NCBI GenBank assembly: GCA_002426795.1
Contig: DINQ01000021.1
Span: 77,448-141,447, forward strand
Direction of reading: 5' to 3'
DNA length: 64,000 nt
DNA from: Bacteroidales bacterium UBA5536
GTDB taxonomy: Bacteria; Bacteroidota; Bacteroidia; Bacteroidales; F082
Shown here: piece after piece, positions 8,921 to 18,439 of the stretch
Position numbering within the stretch: position 1 is the stretch's first letter
Layout of the letters: the number at the start of each line of letters is the position of its first letter
The notes under the pieces: generated by a model
Told to the model about the DNA's origin: nothing
The model's input: the letters and a program-made list of their open reading frames with translations, nothing else
Databases searched by the model: none
Made by a program: the position numbers and the translations under genes

Positions 8921-10399
8921 AACCGCTTTCATTTTATTCCCACATCAGCTTTTTGCTGATACAAGTCTCTTCGATAAAATGCAGGATGTTTACCTGATTG
9001 AGGAGTTTCTCTTTTTTCGCCAATATCGTTTTCATAAACAGAAACTGGCTTTTCACCGGGCTTCGATGAAATATTACCAGCAATATCTTCAAGCAGAAGG
9101 CATCAATGTACGATATATTCAATCTGATCATCACCTAGCTGATATCCGCGTCTTTGCAAATGAGGTTGAAGAAAGAAACATCAGTGATATACATATAATC
9201 GACCCGACAGACCAATGGCTCGAAAAACGCATCAGACAGGCTGCTGTATCAGTCAAACTGACCGTACATGAAAGCCCGATGTTTTTGAATTCCAAAAAGG
9301 ATCTGGCAGCGTTTTTCAGAGCAGATAAAACGTCCTATTTTCAAACGACATTCTACAAACAAGAACGAAAAAAGCACAGCATTTTAATAGATGAGTCCGG
9401 ACAGCCGCTCGGTGGAAAGTGGACATTCGATGGTGAAAACCGCAAGAAGTTTCCAAAGGGAAAAACACCGCCACCAGTTTATTTTCCTGCCCAGTCAGCA
9501 TTTTGGACGGAAGCCGTAACCTATGTAGAAAAGCACTTCTCGGAAAATCCGGGTCAATTATCCGGAAGCCGGATTTACCCCATCACCCACCAGGAATCAG
9601 CCGATTGGTTTGAGCAGTTTCTACTCCACCGTTTTGCGCAATTTGGCGATTATGAAGATGCTTTGGCGTATAACTCTTTCCTGCTCAACCACAGCCTGTT
9701 ATCGCCATTGCTCAATAGCGGACTGCTGCTACCGCATGATGTTATTCAGAAAACATTGACACATGCCAATGAAAACAAAGTCGCGTTAAATTCTACTGAA
9801 GGTTTTGTCCGTCAGATAATTGGCTGGCGTGAGTTTGTCCGTGGTATTTACGAGGTCAAAGGGTCCTTTGCCCGCACACGAAATTTCTGGAATTTTAACC
9901 GAAAAATTCCACAGTCCTTTTATAACGGTACAACTGGAATTGGCCCCATTGACCAAACAATCAAAAAAGTTCAGCAAACTGCTTATGCGCATCATATCGA
10001 ACGACTGATGGTGCTGGGAAACTTCATGTTGTTGTGCGAATTCGATCCGGATGAGGTTTACCGTTGGTTTATGGAGCTTTTCATCGATGCCTACGATTGG
10101 GTTATGGTGCCGAATGTTTATGGGATGAGCCAGTTTGCTGATGGTGGCATCTTTGCGACAAAACCATACATCAGCGGATCGAACTATCTGAAAAAGATGA
10201 GTGATTTTAAGGGGGGGGTGATTGGGAATTGATCTGGGATGCCTTGTTTTGGAGATTTATCGATAAACACCGAGATTTCTTTGTCGCCAATAACAGAACA
10301 TCGATGATGGTGCGAACCTACGATCGTATGCCTGAGAACAAACGCAAAAACCTGCATGAAAAGGCAAAGGAGTTTATAGCGCATCACCTGGAAAAGTGA
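8913..10399 (+). CDS. Prokaryotic (6-4)-type photolyase/cryptochrome family protein, frameshifted near its C-terminus
   Basis: The family is the iron-sulphur bacterial cryptochrome/photolyase branch (PhrB/CryB-like). The N-terminal domain reads AFILFPHQLFADTSLF; the FAD-binding half carries GFVRQIIGWREFVRGIYE, FWNFNRKIPQSFYNGTTGIGPIDQTI and VMVPNVYGMSQFADGG. The first frame stops at 10230-10232 after 439 aa. The normal C-terminus (DWELIWDALFWRFIDKHRDFF, VRTYDRMPENKRKNLHEKAKEF) continues in another frame to TGA 10397-10399. The shift falls in a run of eight G (10211-10218). One more G, or two fewer, would restore a protein of about 495 aa, the usual family length. The lost part contains the last helices around the cofactor pocket, so the 439-aa product is probably inactive. 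Confidence 0.85.
10211..10218 (+). repeat. G8 homopolymer at the photolyase frameshift
   Basis: Eight consecutive G sit exactly where the photolyase frame breaks. Homopolymers of this length are prone to slipped-strand change and to base-calling error. It is the longest G run noticed in the window. Confidence 0.9.
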
Positions 10400-10632
10400 A
10401 TGATAGCGATGCCCAGTCTGGTGAATGGAATAATTGTGTTTTTTTAGAAAAATATAGTCTTTAGCTATTGTATTGTGGGTATAAATTTCACTTAATTTTA
10501 TACCGGTTAGTCGCAGCAAACATGAGAACTTTCCTGTCAGACACGGGTTCGAAAAGTCTTTCTACTATTCTTGTTTTGCACAGATGCAGCACCAAATCAA
10601 TGTCTTATTTATTGAAACCAGATTAACCAACC

Positions 10633-11109
10633 ATGAAAACAAATCTGTTTTTATTTGCAGTTGTTGGACTGCTGTTATTGTTTAGTCCAGCCTGCCTAAA
10701 AAAGGAGGATTCAACTGTTATGAAATTAAAAGATTACAGGCAATTTGGCGGACACACCTACGCCATTACTACCGCCAAACGCAGCTGGGATGAATCGAGT
10801 AAATATGCAGAAGAACAACGCGGTTACCTAGTGATCATCGACAGCATGGAGGAAAATGATTTCATCCGCGAAACCTATCGTGTGCCACTTAATACTACCG
10901 AAGACATTCTCTGGATTGGCCTCTCAGACGCAGAGGAAGAAGGAGTTTTCAGGTGGGTAAACGGCGAACTCCCCGGGTTTACGAATTGGTCGTATGGCGA
11001 ACCCAACAACGACTATGGAACCCAGGATTATGGCCATATGTATGCTGATGGAACCTGGGACGATGTGGAAGTAAAAGACTGCTATGCGGTGATAGAGTTT
11101 GATCAGTAA
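10633..11109 (+). CDS. C-type lectin-like domain lipoprotein
   Basis: 158 aa. The signal peptide ends in the lipobox FSPAC with CLKKEDS after it; the Lys-acidic pattern right after Cys resembles the Bacteroidota lipoprotein export signal, so surface exposure is plausible. The rest is one C-type lectin-like domain: HTYAITTAKRSWDESSKYAEEQRGYLVIIDS at the start (given here in part), then WIGLSDAEEEGVFRWVNGE, NWSYGEPNN and GTWDD. The EPN and WDD elements correspond to the calcium/sugar region of true C-type lectins, but binding is not demonstrated. It is a single gene; its partner is unknown. Confidence 0.82.
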   Translation: MKTNLFLFAVVGLLLLFSPACLKKEDSTVMKLKDYRQFGGHTYAITTAKRSWDESSKYAEEQRGYLVIIDSMEENDFIRETYRVPLNTTEDILWIGLSDAEEEGVFRWVNGELPGFTNWSYGEPNNDYGTQDYGHMYADGTWDDVEVKDCYAVIEFDQ

Positions 11110-11180
11110 CAGTTTGATTTGTCAGCGTCGCCGAAGCGTGTTTTGAATCATTTAAGCTTTTTTGAAAAGGCAGTTTAAAC

Positions 11181-11188
11181 TACCTTTG
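11181..11188 (+). promoter_or_regulatory. Bacteroidota -7 promoter box upstream of the M1-M28 peptidase gene
   Basis: TACCTTTG matches TAnnTTTG and is followed by CA. A TTTG at 11161-11164 could be the -33 element, although the 16-nt spacing is shorter than usual. The start codon is about 37 nt downstream. Confidence 0.5.
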
Positions 11189-11224
11189 CAATCAATATTT
11201 TAGCTTTTATAAATGATTCCGACA

Positions 11225-14200
11225 ATGAAAAAATATTTCACTTCCCTTTTCTTTTTGCTGATTGCACTTGCTGGATGGTCACAAAATCAGCCGACTATAC
11301 ATCATTATCTAACTGTTCAGGCCGATCCTGCCACAGGCCAAATAGCTGTGAGCGATTCTATTGTTAACCTTAAAACCTCTTCATTTGAGTTTAGCCTGAA
11401 CGCTGCACTGACACCAACTTCATTTTCAAAAAATGTCATTGCCGAAAAATCTGCCTCAGGTCAAAAAGCCATGGACGTGGGCATGGACCGCGATAATGCA
11501 GGTGCAGCCAATAACAGTATCCAGTTAGATAAATGGTACATTAATTTAAGGGTGGGCACTGACTATTTTGTGGTTCGATACGAGGGGAAAATCAACTTTT
11601 CCTTTTCGAGCAGCGAAGAAGACTATGCCCGCGGTTTCAGCGAATCTCCGGGTATTATCAGCGACGCCGGAATCTACCTGGCTGGCTCAACGTATTGGGT
11701 GCCTTCTTTTGAAGATCAAACAGTTACCTTTAGCCTCACTACCGCCCTTCCCGACGGATGGAAGACAGTATCTCAGGGAAAACGAACAATGGAAAGAGTC
11801 GAAGGTAACTTCCATACCGATACCTGGGAATGCAACACGCCGCAGGAAGAAGTCTTCCTGATTGGCGCGCGTTTCAATGAATATTCACACAAAATGAACA
11901 GTGGCATCGATGCCATGGCTTTTCTGCGCACACCTGACGAGGCGCTTGCCAACAAATACCTCGATCTGACGGAACAATATATGGATATGTATCAGAAATT
12001 GATTGGTCAATATCCCTACACCAAATTTGCCCTGGTTGAGAATTTCTGGGAAACAGGCTACGGCATGCCTTCGTTTACGCTGCTGGGCGAAAAGATCATT
12101 CGCTTTCCTTTTATTCTTTATTCATCCTACCCGCACGAATTGCTCCACAACTGGTGGGGAAACAGCGTTTATGTCGATTTCGAAACGGGAAACTGGTGCG
12201 AAGGCATTACCGCCTATGGAGCTGATCACCTGATTGGAGAACAACGCGGTCAGGGTGAAGATTATCGCCGCTCGACGCTGCAGAAATTCACCAATGTGGT
12301 AGATACCAGCAATGATTTCCCACTGAACAAATTTCTGTCGCGACATGATGCCGCCAGTGAAGCGATCGGTTATGGCAAATCGCTGATGATGTGGCACATG
12401 CTCAGACGGCAGGTAGGAGATGAGGCCTTTAAAAGAGGATTTTCAGTCTTTTACGAAAACTTCAAGTTTAAAACTGCCTCGTTTGAGGATATAAGAACCT
12501 CATTCGAAAGTGTAACCGAAACTGATCTAAAACCCTTTTTTGATCAATGGCTCACGCGCACTGGTGCCCCTATCATTGCCATTGCCGAAGCAGACGTTCA
12601 ACAAGTCGGAGATAAATACAAACTGACTCTGAAACTGCAACAAAAACAAGATTCTCCAGCCTTTGAAGTTCAGGTTCCTGTTGTGGTTGCGACTGAAAAA
12701 GGACTGGAAAATTTGATGGCATTGATGAACCAAAAGAACCAGACTTTCAGCTTTGAGTTAAACGAAAAACCATTAAAACTGGCCGTTGACCCCCAGTATG
12801 ATGTATTTCGCATGCTCGACCCGATGGAGGTGCCGCCAACCTGGTCAAAAGTATTGGCAAGCAAAGAAAATCTGGTAGTGCTCCCTGCAACAGCAAGTGC
12901 TGAACAGAAAGCCATTTACAATGAATTCATCAACCAATGGAAAGCAGTCGACACCGATGATTTTGAAGTGGTTTCAGATGATCAGTTGCAGCAATTGCCA
13001 ACTGATAAAACTGTTTGGATCATCGGTTTTGAGAATAAATTTGCGCAAGTGATAGATGGAGCGATCTCAGCTTCCAATTCCAGCATAGAAGGCGATTCTG
13101 TAATTTTCGAAAAGAAAGCCACGCCCAAGCCCAACCACAGTTTTGTGCTCACAGTTTACAACGACCAAAACAAAAACTTCAACATGGCTTTTATTGCGCT
13201 CGATAACAGAGCTGCCATTGATGGTCTGATTCGTAAGCTCCCTCATTATGGCAAATACAGCTACCTCGGGTTCGAAGGTGACGAGCCGGTAAATGTGGCC
13301 AAAGGCCAGTGGCCTGTGTTGCAATCGCCGCTTATCCGTATTTTTGATGAGAGCGCCGCCGGTGTAAATATGGTTCAGAAAAGGGAAGCCCTGGCTACGA
13401 TGGCCCCCATTTTCTCTGAACAAAGAATGATGGGTCATATCAAGTATCTGGCATCTGAAGAAATGAAAGGTCGCGGACTGGGTACTCCAGAGCTCGATGA
13501 GGCTGCAAAGTATATTGCTGAAAAATTCGGAGAGTATGGGCTGCGACCGATGGGCAAGGGCTTTTTTCAGTTTTTCACGCATACTTTCCCTGACAAAGGC
13601 GAAGTGCAAATGAAAAACATTGTGGGTATCATTCCCGGAACAGATGAAAAGTTAAAGGATTCGCCTGTTGTTATTTCGGCGCACTACGACCACCTTGGTT
13701 TGGGTTGGCCCGACGTGCACAAAGGCGATGAAGGAAAAATCCATTATGGTGCCGACGACAATGCCAGTGGCGTGGCTGTGCTACTGGAACTGGCCAAATC
13801 GCTCGGACAAAGTATGCAACCAAAACGGACCATTGTTTTTGTAGCTTTCACAGGTGAAGAAGCCGGCCTGCTGGGGTCACGCTATTTTGTCAGCCAGGCC
13901 AAAGCAAACTTCGCCGGAGACATATTGGCCAATCTGAACCTCGATACGAACGGGAGCCTGTTCGATAAAAATCTGATGGTGCTCAACGGCAATTCGGCCA
14001 AGGAGTGGAAGTTTGTTTTTATGGGAACCGACTACACCACGGGTATCAAAACTGATGTCGTGACGCAGGATCTGGACGCCAGCGACCAGGTAGCTTTCAT
14101 AGAACAGGGAATTCCTGCGGTGCAATTTTTCACCGGTGCTACCGAAAATTACCACAGACCAGATGATACTTTCGATAAAATCGATAGTAAAGGATTGGTG

Positions 14201-14584
14201 AAAGTGGCAACGGTGGCCAAAGAAGTATTGGAATACCTGGGCGATCGTGATACACCCTTCGAATTCACTGGTAAAATAGTTTCTGAAAAAGCCGCTGCTT
14301 CTGAACAACCAAAAGCCGTTCGGCATGCGTCAACAGGTTCAATTCCCGACTTCGCCTATGCCGGGGAAGGCGTTAGGATTGCCTCAGTTAGCGAAGGTTC
14401 GGCAGGCGACAAAGCCGGATTGCAGGCAGGCGATATCATAACAGCCATCAATGGTGAGCCAATGAAAAAACTGATGGATTACTCCAATGCATTGAAAAAA
14501 TTCGCTCCCGGCGACACCATTCAGCTCGGTATTACACGTGCAGGTGAAGAATTGGTTATTCCGATTACTTTGGGCGAACGGTAA
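11225..14584 (+). CDS. Secreted M1-M28-PDZ metallopeptidase fusion
   Basis: 1119 aa from ATG 11225; this start gives the signal peptide MKKYFTSLFFLLIALAGWSQ directly, while ATG 11213 adds four residues. Three modules are visible. The first is an M1-like gluzincin domain (about 20-520) with HELLHNWWGN (His304, Glu305, His308) and the third ligand Glu326 in GNWCEG, 17 residues later rather than the classical 18. A linker of about 200 residues follows. The third part is an M28 aminopeptidase domain (about 730-1010) with SAHYDHLG (His820, Asp822), YGADDNASG and FTGEEAGLLGS, then a C-terminal PDZ domain (SAGDKAGLQAGDIITAINGE). The canonical GAMEN motif of M1 is not seen; GYGMPSFT is in its place. 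Both zinc centres look intact, so this is probably a periplasmic or secreted bifunctional aminopeptidase. Confidence 0.87.
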   Translation: MKKYFTSLFFLLIALAGWSQNQPTIHHYLTVQADPATGQIAVSDSIVNLKTSSFEFSLNAALTPTSFSKNVIAEKSASGQKAMDVGMDRDNAGAANNSIQLDKWYINLRVGTDYFVVRYEGKINFSFSSSEEDYARGFSESPGIISDAGIYLAGSTYWVPSFEDQTVTFSLTTALPDGWKTVSQGKRTMERVEGNFHTDTWECNTPQEEVFLIGARFNEYSHKMNSGIDAMAFLRTPDEALANKYLDLTEQYMDMYQKLIGQYPYTKFALVENFWETGYGMPSFTLLGEKIIRFPFILYSSYPHELLHNWWGNSVYVDFETGNWCEGITAYGADHLIGEQRGQGEDYRRSTLQKFTNVVDTSNDFPLNKFLSRHDAASEAIGYGKSLMMWHMLRRQVGDEAFKRGFSVFYENFKFKTASFEDIRTSFESVTETDLKPFFDQWLTRTGAPIIAIAEADVQQVGDKYKLTLKLQQKQDSPAFEVQVPVVVATEKGLENLMALMNQKNQTFSFELNEKPLKLAVDPQYDVFRMLDPMEVPPTWSKVLASKENLVVLPATASAEQKAIYNEFINQWKAVDTDDFEVVSDDQLQQLPTDKTVWIIGFENKFAQVIDGAISASNSSIEGDSVIFEKKATPKPNHSFVLTVYNDQNKNFNMAFIALDNRAAIDGLIRKLPHYGKYSYLGFEGDEPVNVAKGQWPVLQSPLIRIFDESAAGVNMVQKREALATMAPIFSEQRMMGHIKYLASEEMKGRGLGTPELDEAAKYIAEKFGEYGLRPMGKGFFQFFTHTFPDKGEVQMKNIVGIIPGTDEKLKDSPVVISAHYDHLGLGWPDVHKGDEGKIHYGADDNASGVAVLLELAKSLGQSMQPKRTIVFVAFTGEEAGLLGSRYFVSQAKANFAGDILANLNLDTNGSLFDKNLMVLNGNSAKEWKFVFMGTDYTTGIKTDVVTQDLDASDQVAFIEQGIPAVQFFTGATENYHRPDDTFDKIDSKGLVKVATVAKEVLEYLGDRDTPFEFTGKIVSEKAAASEQPKAVRHASTGSIPDFAYAGEGVRIASVSEGSAGDKAGLQAGDIITAINGEPMKKLMDYSNALKKFAPGDTIQLGITRAGEELVIPITLGER

Positions 14585-14632
14585 TAGCCAAATAAAGTGC
14601 TTCAGTAAGCCATTTTTCCTTTTAAGCTGAAT

Positions 14633-14679
14633 CAACTGGGCAGGGAGGTGTAGGAAATCTTGCCCAGTTGTTTGTTTTT
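14633..14679 (+). terminator. Rho-independent terminator after the M1-M28 gene
   Basis: A perfect 10-bp inverted repeat (CAACTGGGCA at 14633-14642, TGCCCAGTTG at 14661-14670) with an 18-nt loop is followed by TTTGTTTTT. It lies about 50 nt after the stop codon. Confidence 0.8.
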
Positions 14680-14845
14680 GAGGAGGTTGCTTCTAGTATT
14701 GAATAGACAATACTAAAAGGTGACACTGGATTGTCTTGTAAATAAAACTAAGTCTTTCCAAAATTTTAATAATCTTTTAGGATTTTTTCGATAAAAACGA
14801 TATTATTTTGTGCCGGACTTATTTTTCATTTAAACGAGTGCTTAT

Positions 14846-17572
14846 ATGGTTGCGATCAAAAAAGTATTCGATTTCAGCAAGAATGCTATTTATTGGATAG
14901 CATTTTGTTCTTTCTTGCTCGTTTTCGTCAGCAAAACTTTGCTTTCACAAACAACACTCTACTACAACGCTAACATTTTCACTTCCGATACAGCGCATCC
15001 TTTCGTGAGCTTCATGCTTGTGCAAGACGGCAAAATAGTTGATACCGGCTCGAACATATCATATGAAGCCATCCGGTCTGTTGAAAACAGCATTGACATG
15101 CATGGAAAGACCATCATTCCAGGCATTGTTGATAGTCATATCCACTTTATTGACGGAGCACTTGGAATGTTGCAGATAAGCCTGAGCGATGTGCTTAATT
15201 CGGATGAGCTTTCGTCGAGGATAGTTGAAACATCTTCTCAATTGCTCGACGGCTATTATGTGGGGCGCGATTTGGGGTTTCTGGCTCTTTCTGATCAGCA
15301 GAATCCAAGGCTGTTTCTCGATCAGGTTCTTCCGGATGTTCCGATAGTTCTTTTTATGAAAAGCGGCCATGCTGCCATAGCAAACACCGAAGGTTTGAAA
15401 AAACTTGGTTTTCATGGTTCAACAAAAATTGCAGATGGAACGCTTGAAAAAGATGCGGATGGAAACCTGAAGGGTTGGCTATTGGAAGGGGCGGCCATGG
15501 AAGCACTCAAAAGGGTAGGAGCAAAATACACTGATAAAACAATCATGAAAGCCATCTCAAAGGCTCAGGAAGTAGCACTTTCTTATGGTATTACAACCAT
15601 TGGCGACAATACTTTTGCGCCCTATCACATGAAAATTTATCAGGCTATGCAGCGTGATGGAAGCCTACATTTACGGGTGTGGACTCGCAGCTATGGGCGA
15701 ATTTCACAAACAACCTCTTTAATGAAACCAATGGGAACAAAAAAGCTTGGATTGATAGGCCCGGCAAATGATTTTGATCAGGTTCATTTTCATCTGATCA
15801 AACTTTTTGAAGACATGTCACTTTCAGTGCCAAAAGGTGTAGTGGGTAGCATCGAACCTGGCGGGACCATTTTTCTGGATAAAAATGAAATCAAGCAATA
15901 CCTGTTGCTTCAACCAGAAGACAAGTTTGCGTTTCATGTGCAGGGAAAAAGGGGCTTGCAAAATATCCTTGACGCGATGAATGACCTTGGTGCCCGAAAT
16001 CATTTCAGAAGACATGTGATTGATCATGCCGGCTATTGTTCTGAAAATCAGCTTAAAGAAATTCATCGTCTGGGTTCTTCTGTCACTATACTTGCCGATC
16101 AGTCGTTTGATTATCCAACCTTGCTGCGTGATTATAACAATTCAGGTTTTAATTTACAGAGAGATGATTTATTGAATGCCCGCCTAAAATATCAACTGTG
16201 CAGGGGCGCATTAACGAGCGATTATCCTTATGGCATGGATACAGCTTTTTTACAATATCCATACGTGGATGGTTTAAATCCTTTCCCAAATATGGCGGCC
16301 AATGTTTCAGGCCGGATGCCTGATGGCACACAACTTGAAGGCTTTCAATCGAAAACATTGACAGTGCAACAAGCTGTTATTTCATATACGGCAAATGGAG
16401 CATTCGTGCTTGGAGAAGAAGACAAGCTGGGTAAAATTGCTCCGGGATATGCTGCTGATTTTCTTGTACTCGATCAGAATATTTTCAAAGAAAATCCAAT
16501 GGATTTGTATCATTGCAGGGTCGACCAAACCTATATAAACGGCAAAAAAGTATACGACAGCAAGCAGGGTGTTTTTAAGGCTTCTGATGAACATCCAACA
16601 CATGTTTCTCCGTATGATTATACAGTGAGTCCTGTTTTTGGCTATGATCCTTCAACAGGATTTGTTTTTGGCGGAGCAGCTTTTGTTTATCCATTGAAAA
16701 CACCTGCCAGTTATGGTGATGTACAACTGATGGCTACGGCAAAAGGTAAAATACAATTGCAGGCAAAATACATGAGGTATAGCCTCTTTCGAAACATCGA
16801 CTTTGAGCTGCCTGTTACATTGAGTAGCTTTCCGCAATATTTTTTTGGTGAAGGCGACACAACAAAGGCAAGATTCTATCAGGAGATATTCTCTGACCGA
16901 TACTTCGCCCGACCAAGCTTCAACTTTCATTTGCCAAATCATTTTATGGCTGCCTTGTTTGGCGATTTCCGTGCCAGACACGAAAACGAAGTGATCAACG
17001 AAAGGGGACAAGTTGTCAATCATCAATTATTCGGCAATGAAAAAGACCTGGGAATAGGGTTGTCTTTGCAATACGACACACGAAATAATCCGCAGGCGAC
17101 CAAACTTGGGTTTTACGCTAAGCTTTTCTACGAACAGATTCCTGATTGGTCGGGAAACAAAGGACAGGCTGGTTTATTTGGTGTCGACATGCGCTACTTC
17201 CACTATATTTATTCGGCTGATTATGTCATAGCCGCACGGTTGGCCTGTGGTAGTAGTTTTGGTGATTTACCCTATTTATACCGCTACGTGTTGGGCGGTG
17301 GAGAAATGTTGCGCGGATATTACAGCAACCGCTTCAGAGGAGATTACTTTTACGCATTACAGACCGAGTTCAGATTCCCACTTTATAAGCGGTTTTCAGG
17401 TGTTTGTTTTTTGGACGAAGGGGATGTGGGTGACAACAAACTCAGTCAAATTTTAGTAAGCTATGGAGGAGGTATCCGTTTTTCGATCAATGACAACGTT
17501 ACTTTGCGGCTGGATTATGGAAAAGGAAAAGACCAAAGTGGTGTTTTCTTCACATTTGGTGAAGCATTTTAG
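14846..17572 (+). CDS. Amidohydrolase (YtcJ-like, amidohydrolase-3) fused to an Omp85/surface-antigen outer-membrane barrel
   Basis: 908 aa with a long N-terminal signal segment (about 16-35). Residues about 38-560 are a YtcJ-type metal-dependent amidohydrolase: PGIVDSHIHF (His98, His100), KSGHAAIANTEGLKKLG, FAFHVQGKRG, VIDHAGY, a late Asp in LTSDYPYG and the closing APGYAADFLVLDQN. The metal and catalytic positions appear kept. Residues about 585-908 form a bacterial surface antigen (D15/Omp85) barrel: SPVFGYDPSTGFVFGGAAF, repeated amphipathic strands, the barrel-loop motif LRGYYSNRFRG (equivalent to VRGF/Y), FLDEGDVGD, and a terminal Phe as in outer-membrane proteins. No POTRA domain lies between. 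The layout recalls type Vd autotransporters (patatin plus Omp85), but with an amidohydrolase passenger. Substrate is unknown. Confidence 0.85.
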   Translation: MVAIKKVFDFSKNAIYWIAFCSFLLVFVSKTLLSQTTLYYNANIFTSDTAHPFVSFMLVQDGKIVDTGSNISYEAIRSVENSIDMHGKTIIPGIVDSHIHFIDGALGMLQISLSDVLNSDELSSRIVETSSQLLDGYYVGRDLGFLALSDQQNPRLFLDQVLPDVPIVLFMKSGHAAIANTEGLKKLGFHGSTKIADGTLEKDADGNLKGWLLEGAAMEALKRVGAKYTDKTIMKAISKAQEVALSYGITTIGDNTFAPYHMKIYQAMQRDGSLHLRVWTRSYGRISQTTSLMKPMGTKKLGLIGPANDFDQVHFHLIKLFEDMSLSVPKGVVGSIEPGGTIFLDKNEIKQYLLLQPEDKFAFHVQGKRGLQNILDAMNDLGARNHFRRHVIDHAGYCSENQLKEIHRLGSSVTILADQSFDYPTLLRDYNNSGFNLQRDDLLNARLKYQLCRGALTSDYPYGMDTAFLQYPYVDGLNPFPNMAANVSGRMPDGTQLEGFQSKTLTVQQAVISYTANGAFVLGEEDKLGKIAPGYAADFLVLDQNIFKENPMDLYHCRVDQTYINGKKVYDSKQGVFKASDEHPTHVSPYDYTVSPVFGYDPSTGFVFGGAAFVYPLKTPASYGDVQLMATAKGKIQLQAKYMRYSLFRNIDFELPVTLSSFPQYFFGEGDTTKARFYQEIFSDRYFARPSFNFHLPNHFMAALFGDFRARHENEVINERGQVVNHQLFGNEKDLGIGLSLQYDTRNNPQATKLGFYAKLFYEQIPDWSGNKGQAGLFGVDMRYFHYIYSADYVIAARLACGSSFGDLPYLYRYVLGGGEMLRGYYSNRFRGDYFYALQTEFRFPLYKRFSGVCFLDEGDVGDNKLSQILVSYGGGIRFSINDNVTLRLDYGKGKDQSGVFFTFGEAF

Positions 17573-17604
17573 TGAAAAATTAACCGGATTAGAATTAAAA
17601 TTTT

Positions 17605-18012
17605 ATGAACGAAGACCTAGCCAAAATTGAGATTGTAAAGCATTTATACAGTGCTTTTATGAAAAAAGATATTCCTGCAATATTAAAATTGTTAAGTGAA
17701 GATGTAGAATGGGGAGAACCTAAAAATCCATTTAATCCTGCAGGAGGAACAAGAAATGGTCATGCTGGTTTTATGGAATGGATTAATATTGGGAAGGATG
17801 CGGAAGATATTTTGATCCTTGAACCCAGGCAGTTTCTTACCGACGAAGATTCTGTTGCGGTTACAGGATACATGAAATGTCGTGCAAAACCAACGGGCAA
17901 AGTTTATGAATCGGATTTTGTTCACCTTATAAAATTCAGAGAAAATAAGATTTGCAAATTTCAGGAATTCTTCGATACGTATATCGCCGGTGAAGCTTTT
18001 CGCAGGACATAA
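17605..18012 (+). CDS. SnoaL/NTF2-like protein
   Basis: 135 aa cytoplasmic protein with the NTF2-like alpha+beta layout: an N-terminal helix (IEIVKHLYSAFMKKDIPAILKLL) leading to DVEWGEP, then alternating strands and a last strand KFRENKICKFQEFFDTYIAG. This is the ketosteroid-isomerase/SnoaL-like fold used by small isomerases, cyclases and ligand binders. No specific substrate can be inferred. It starts a closely spaced group (NTF2-like, cupin, YciI, MDR reductase, SRPBCC) with gaps of 2 to 32 nt between most genes, suggesting one transcript for small-molecule metabolism or detoxification. Confidence 0.78.
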   Translation: MNEDLAKIEIVKHLYSAFMKKDIPAILKLLSEDVEWGEPKNPFNPAGGTRNGHAGFMEWINIGKDAEDILILEPRQFLTDEDSVAVTGYMKCRAKPTGKVYESDFVHLIKFRENKICKFQEFFDTYIAGEAFRRT

Positions 18013-18023
18013 AACTATTCATT

Positions 18024-18437
18024 ATGGTAGAATTAAAAAAGGTTTATTCAGTATTAATTGTTTTATTGATACTCGGTATGAAAGCAAATGCACAAAACAA
18101 AATAGTAAGAAATGAGTTGTTGGATGCTCAATTTGAGGAAAGAACCGTTTCAAAGGTTAAGGTAGTTGAAATTGAATTTCCAGCCGGACAGAAAGCACCC
18201 CTTCATAAACATCCATGTCCTGTTATTGGGTCAATAGTCGAAGGGGAATGCTTCGTACAGGTTGAAGGTGAACCGGCTAAAGTATTGAAAGCTGGCGATG
18301 CCTTTTATGAACCAGCCAATACTCCAATTATTCATTTCGATAATTATTCGGAAAAAGAGCCCATGAAATTTATTGCCTATTACCTGACAAATGGGGAAGA
18401 CGAATTAATTGAGATATTGCATACAAAAAAGGAATAA
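18024..18437 (+). CDS. Exported cupin-domain protein
   Basis: 137 aa with a signal peptide (VLIVLLILGMKANAQ). The single cupin-2 barrel shows motif 1 as PLHKHPCPVIGSIVEGE (two His, Glu) and motif 2 as GDAFYEPANTPIIHFDN (His). The metal ligands His-His-Glu-His are therefore in place. Small exported cupins of this type are often annotated only as cupin-domain proteins; the ligand is unknown. It is followed after 2 nt by the YciI gene, so the two are coupled. Confidence 0.8.
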   Translation: MVELKKVYSVLIVLLILGMKANAQNKIVRNELLDAQFEERTVSKVKVVEIEFPAGQKAPLHKHPCPVIGSIVEGECFVQVEGEPAKVLKAGDAFYEPANTPIIHFDNYSEKEPMKFIAYYLTNGEDELIEILHTKKE

Positions 18438-18439
18438 CA

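Noticed and set aside
13067..13609. 180-aa minus-strand open frame
   Set aside because: Antisense to the M1-M28 peptidase gene with no start context or recognisable domain.
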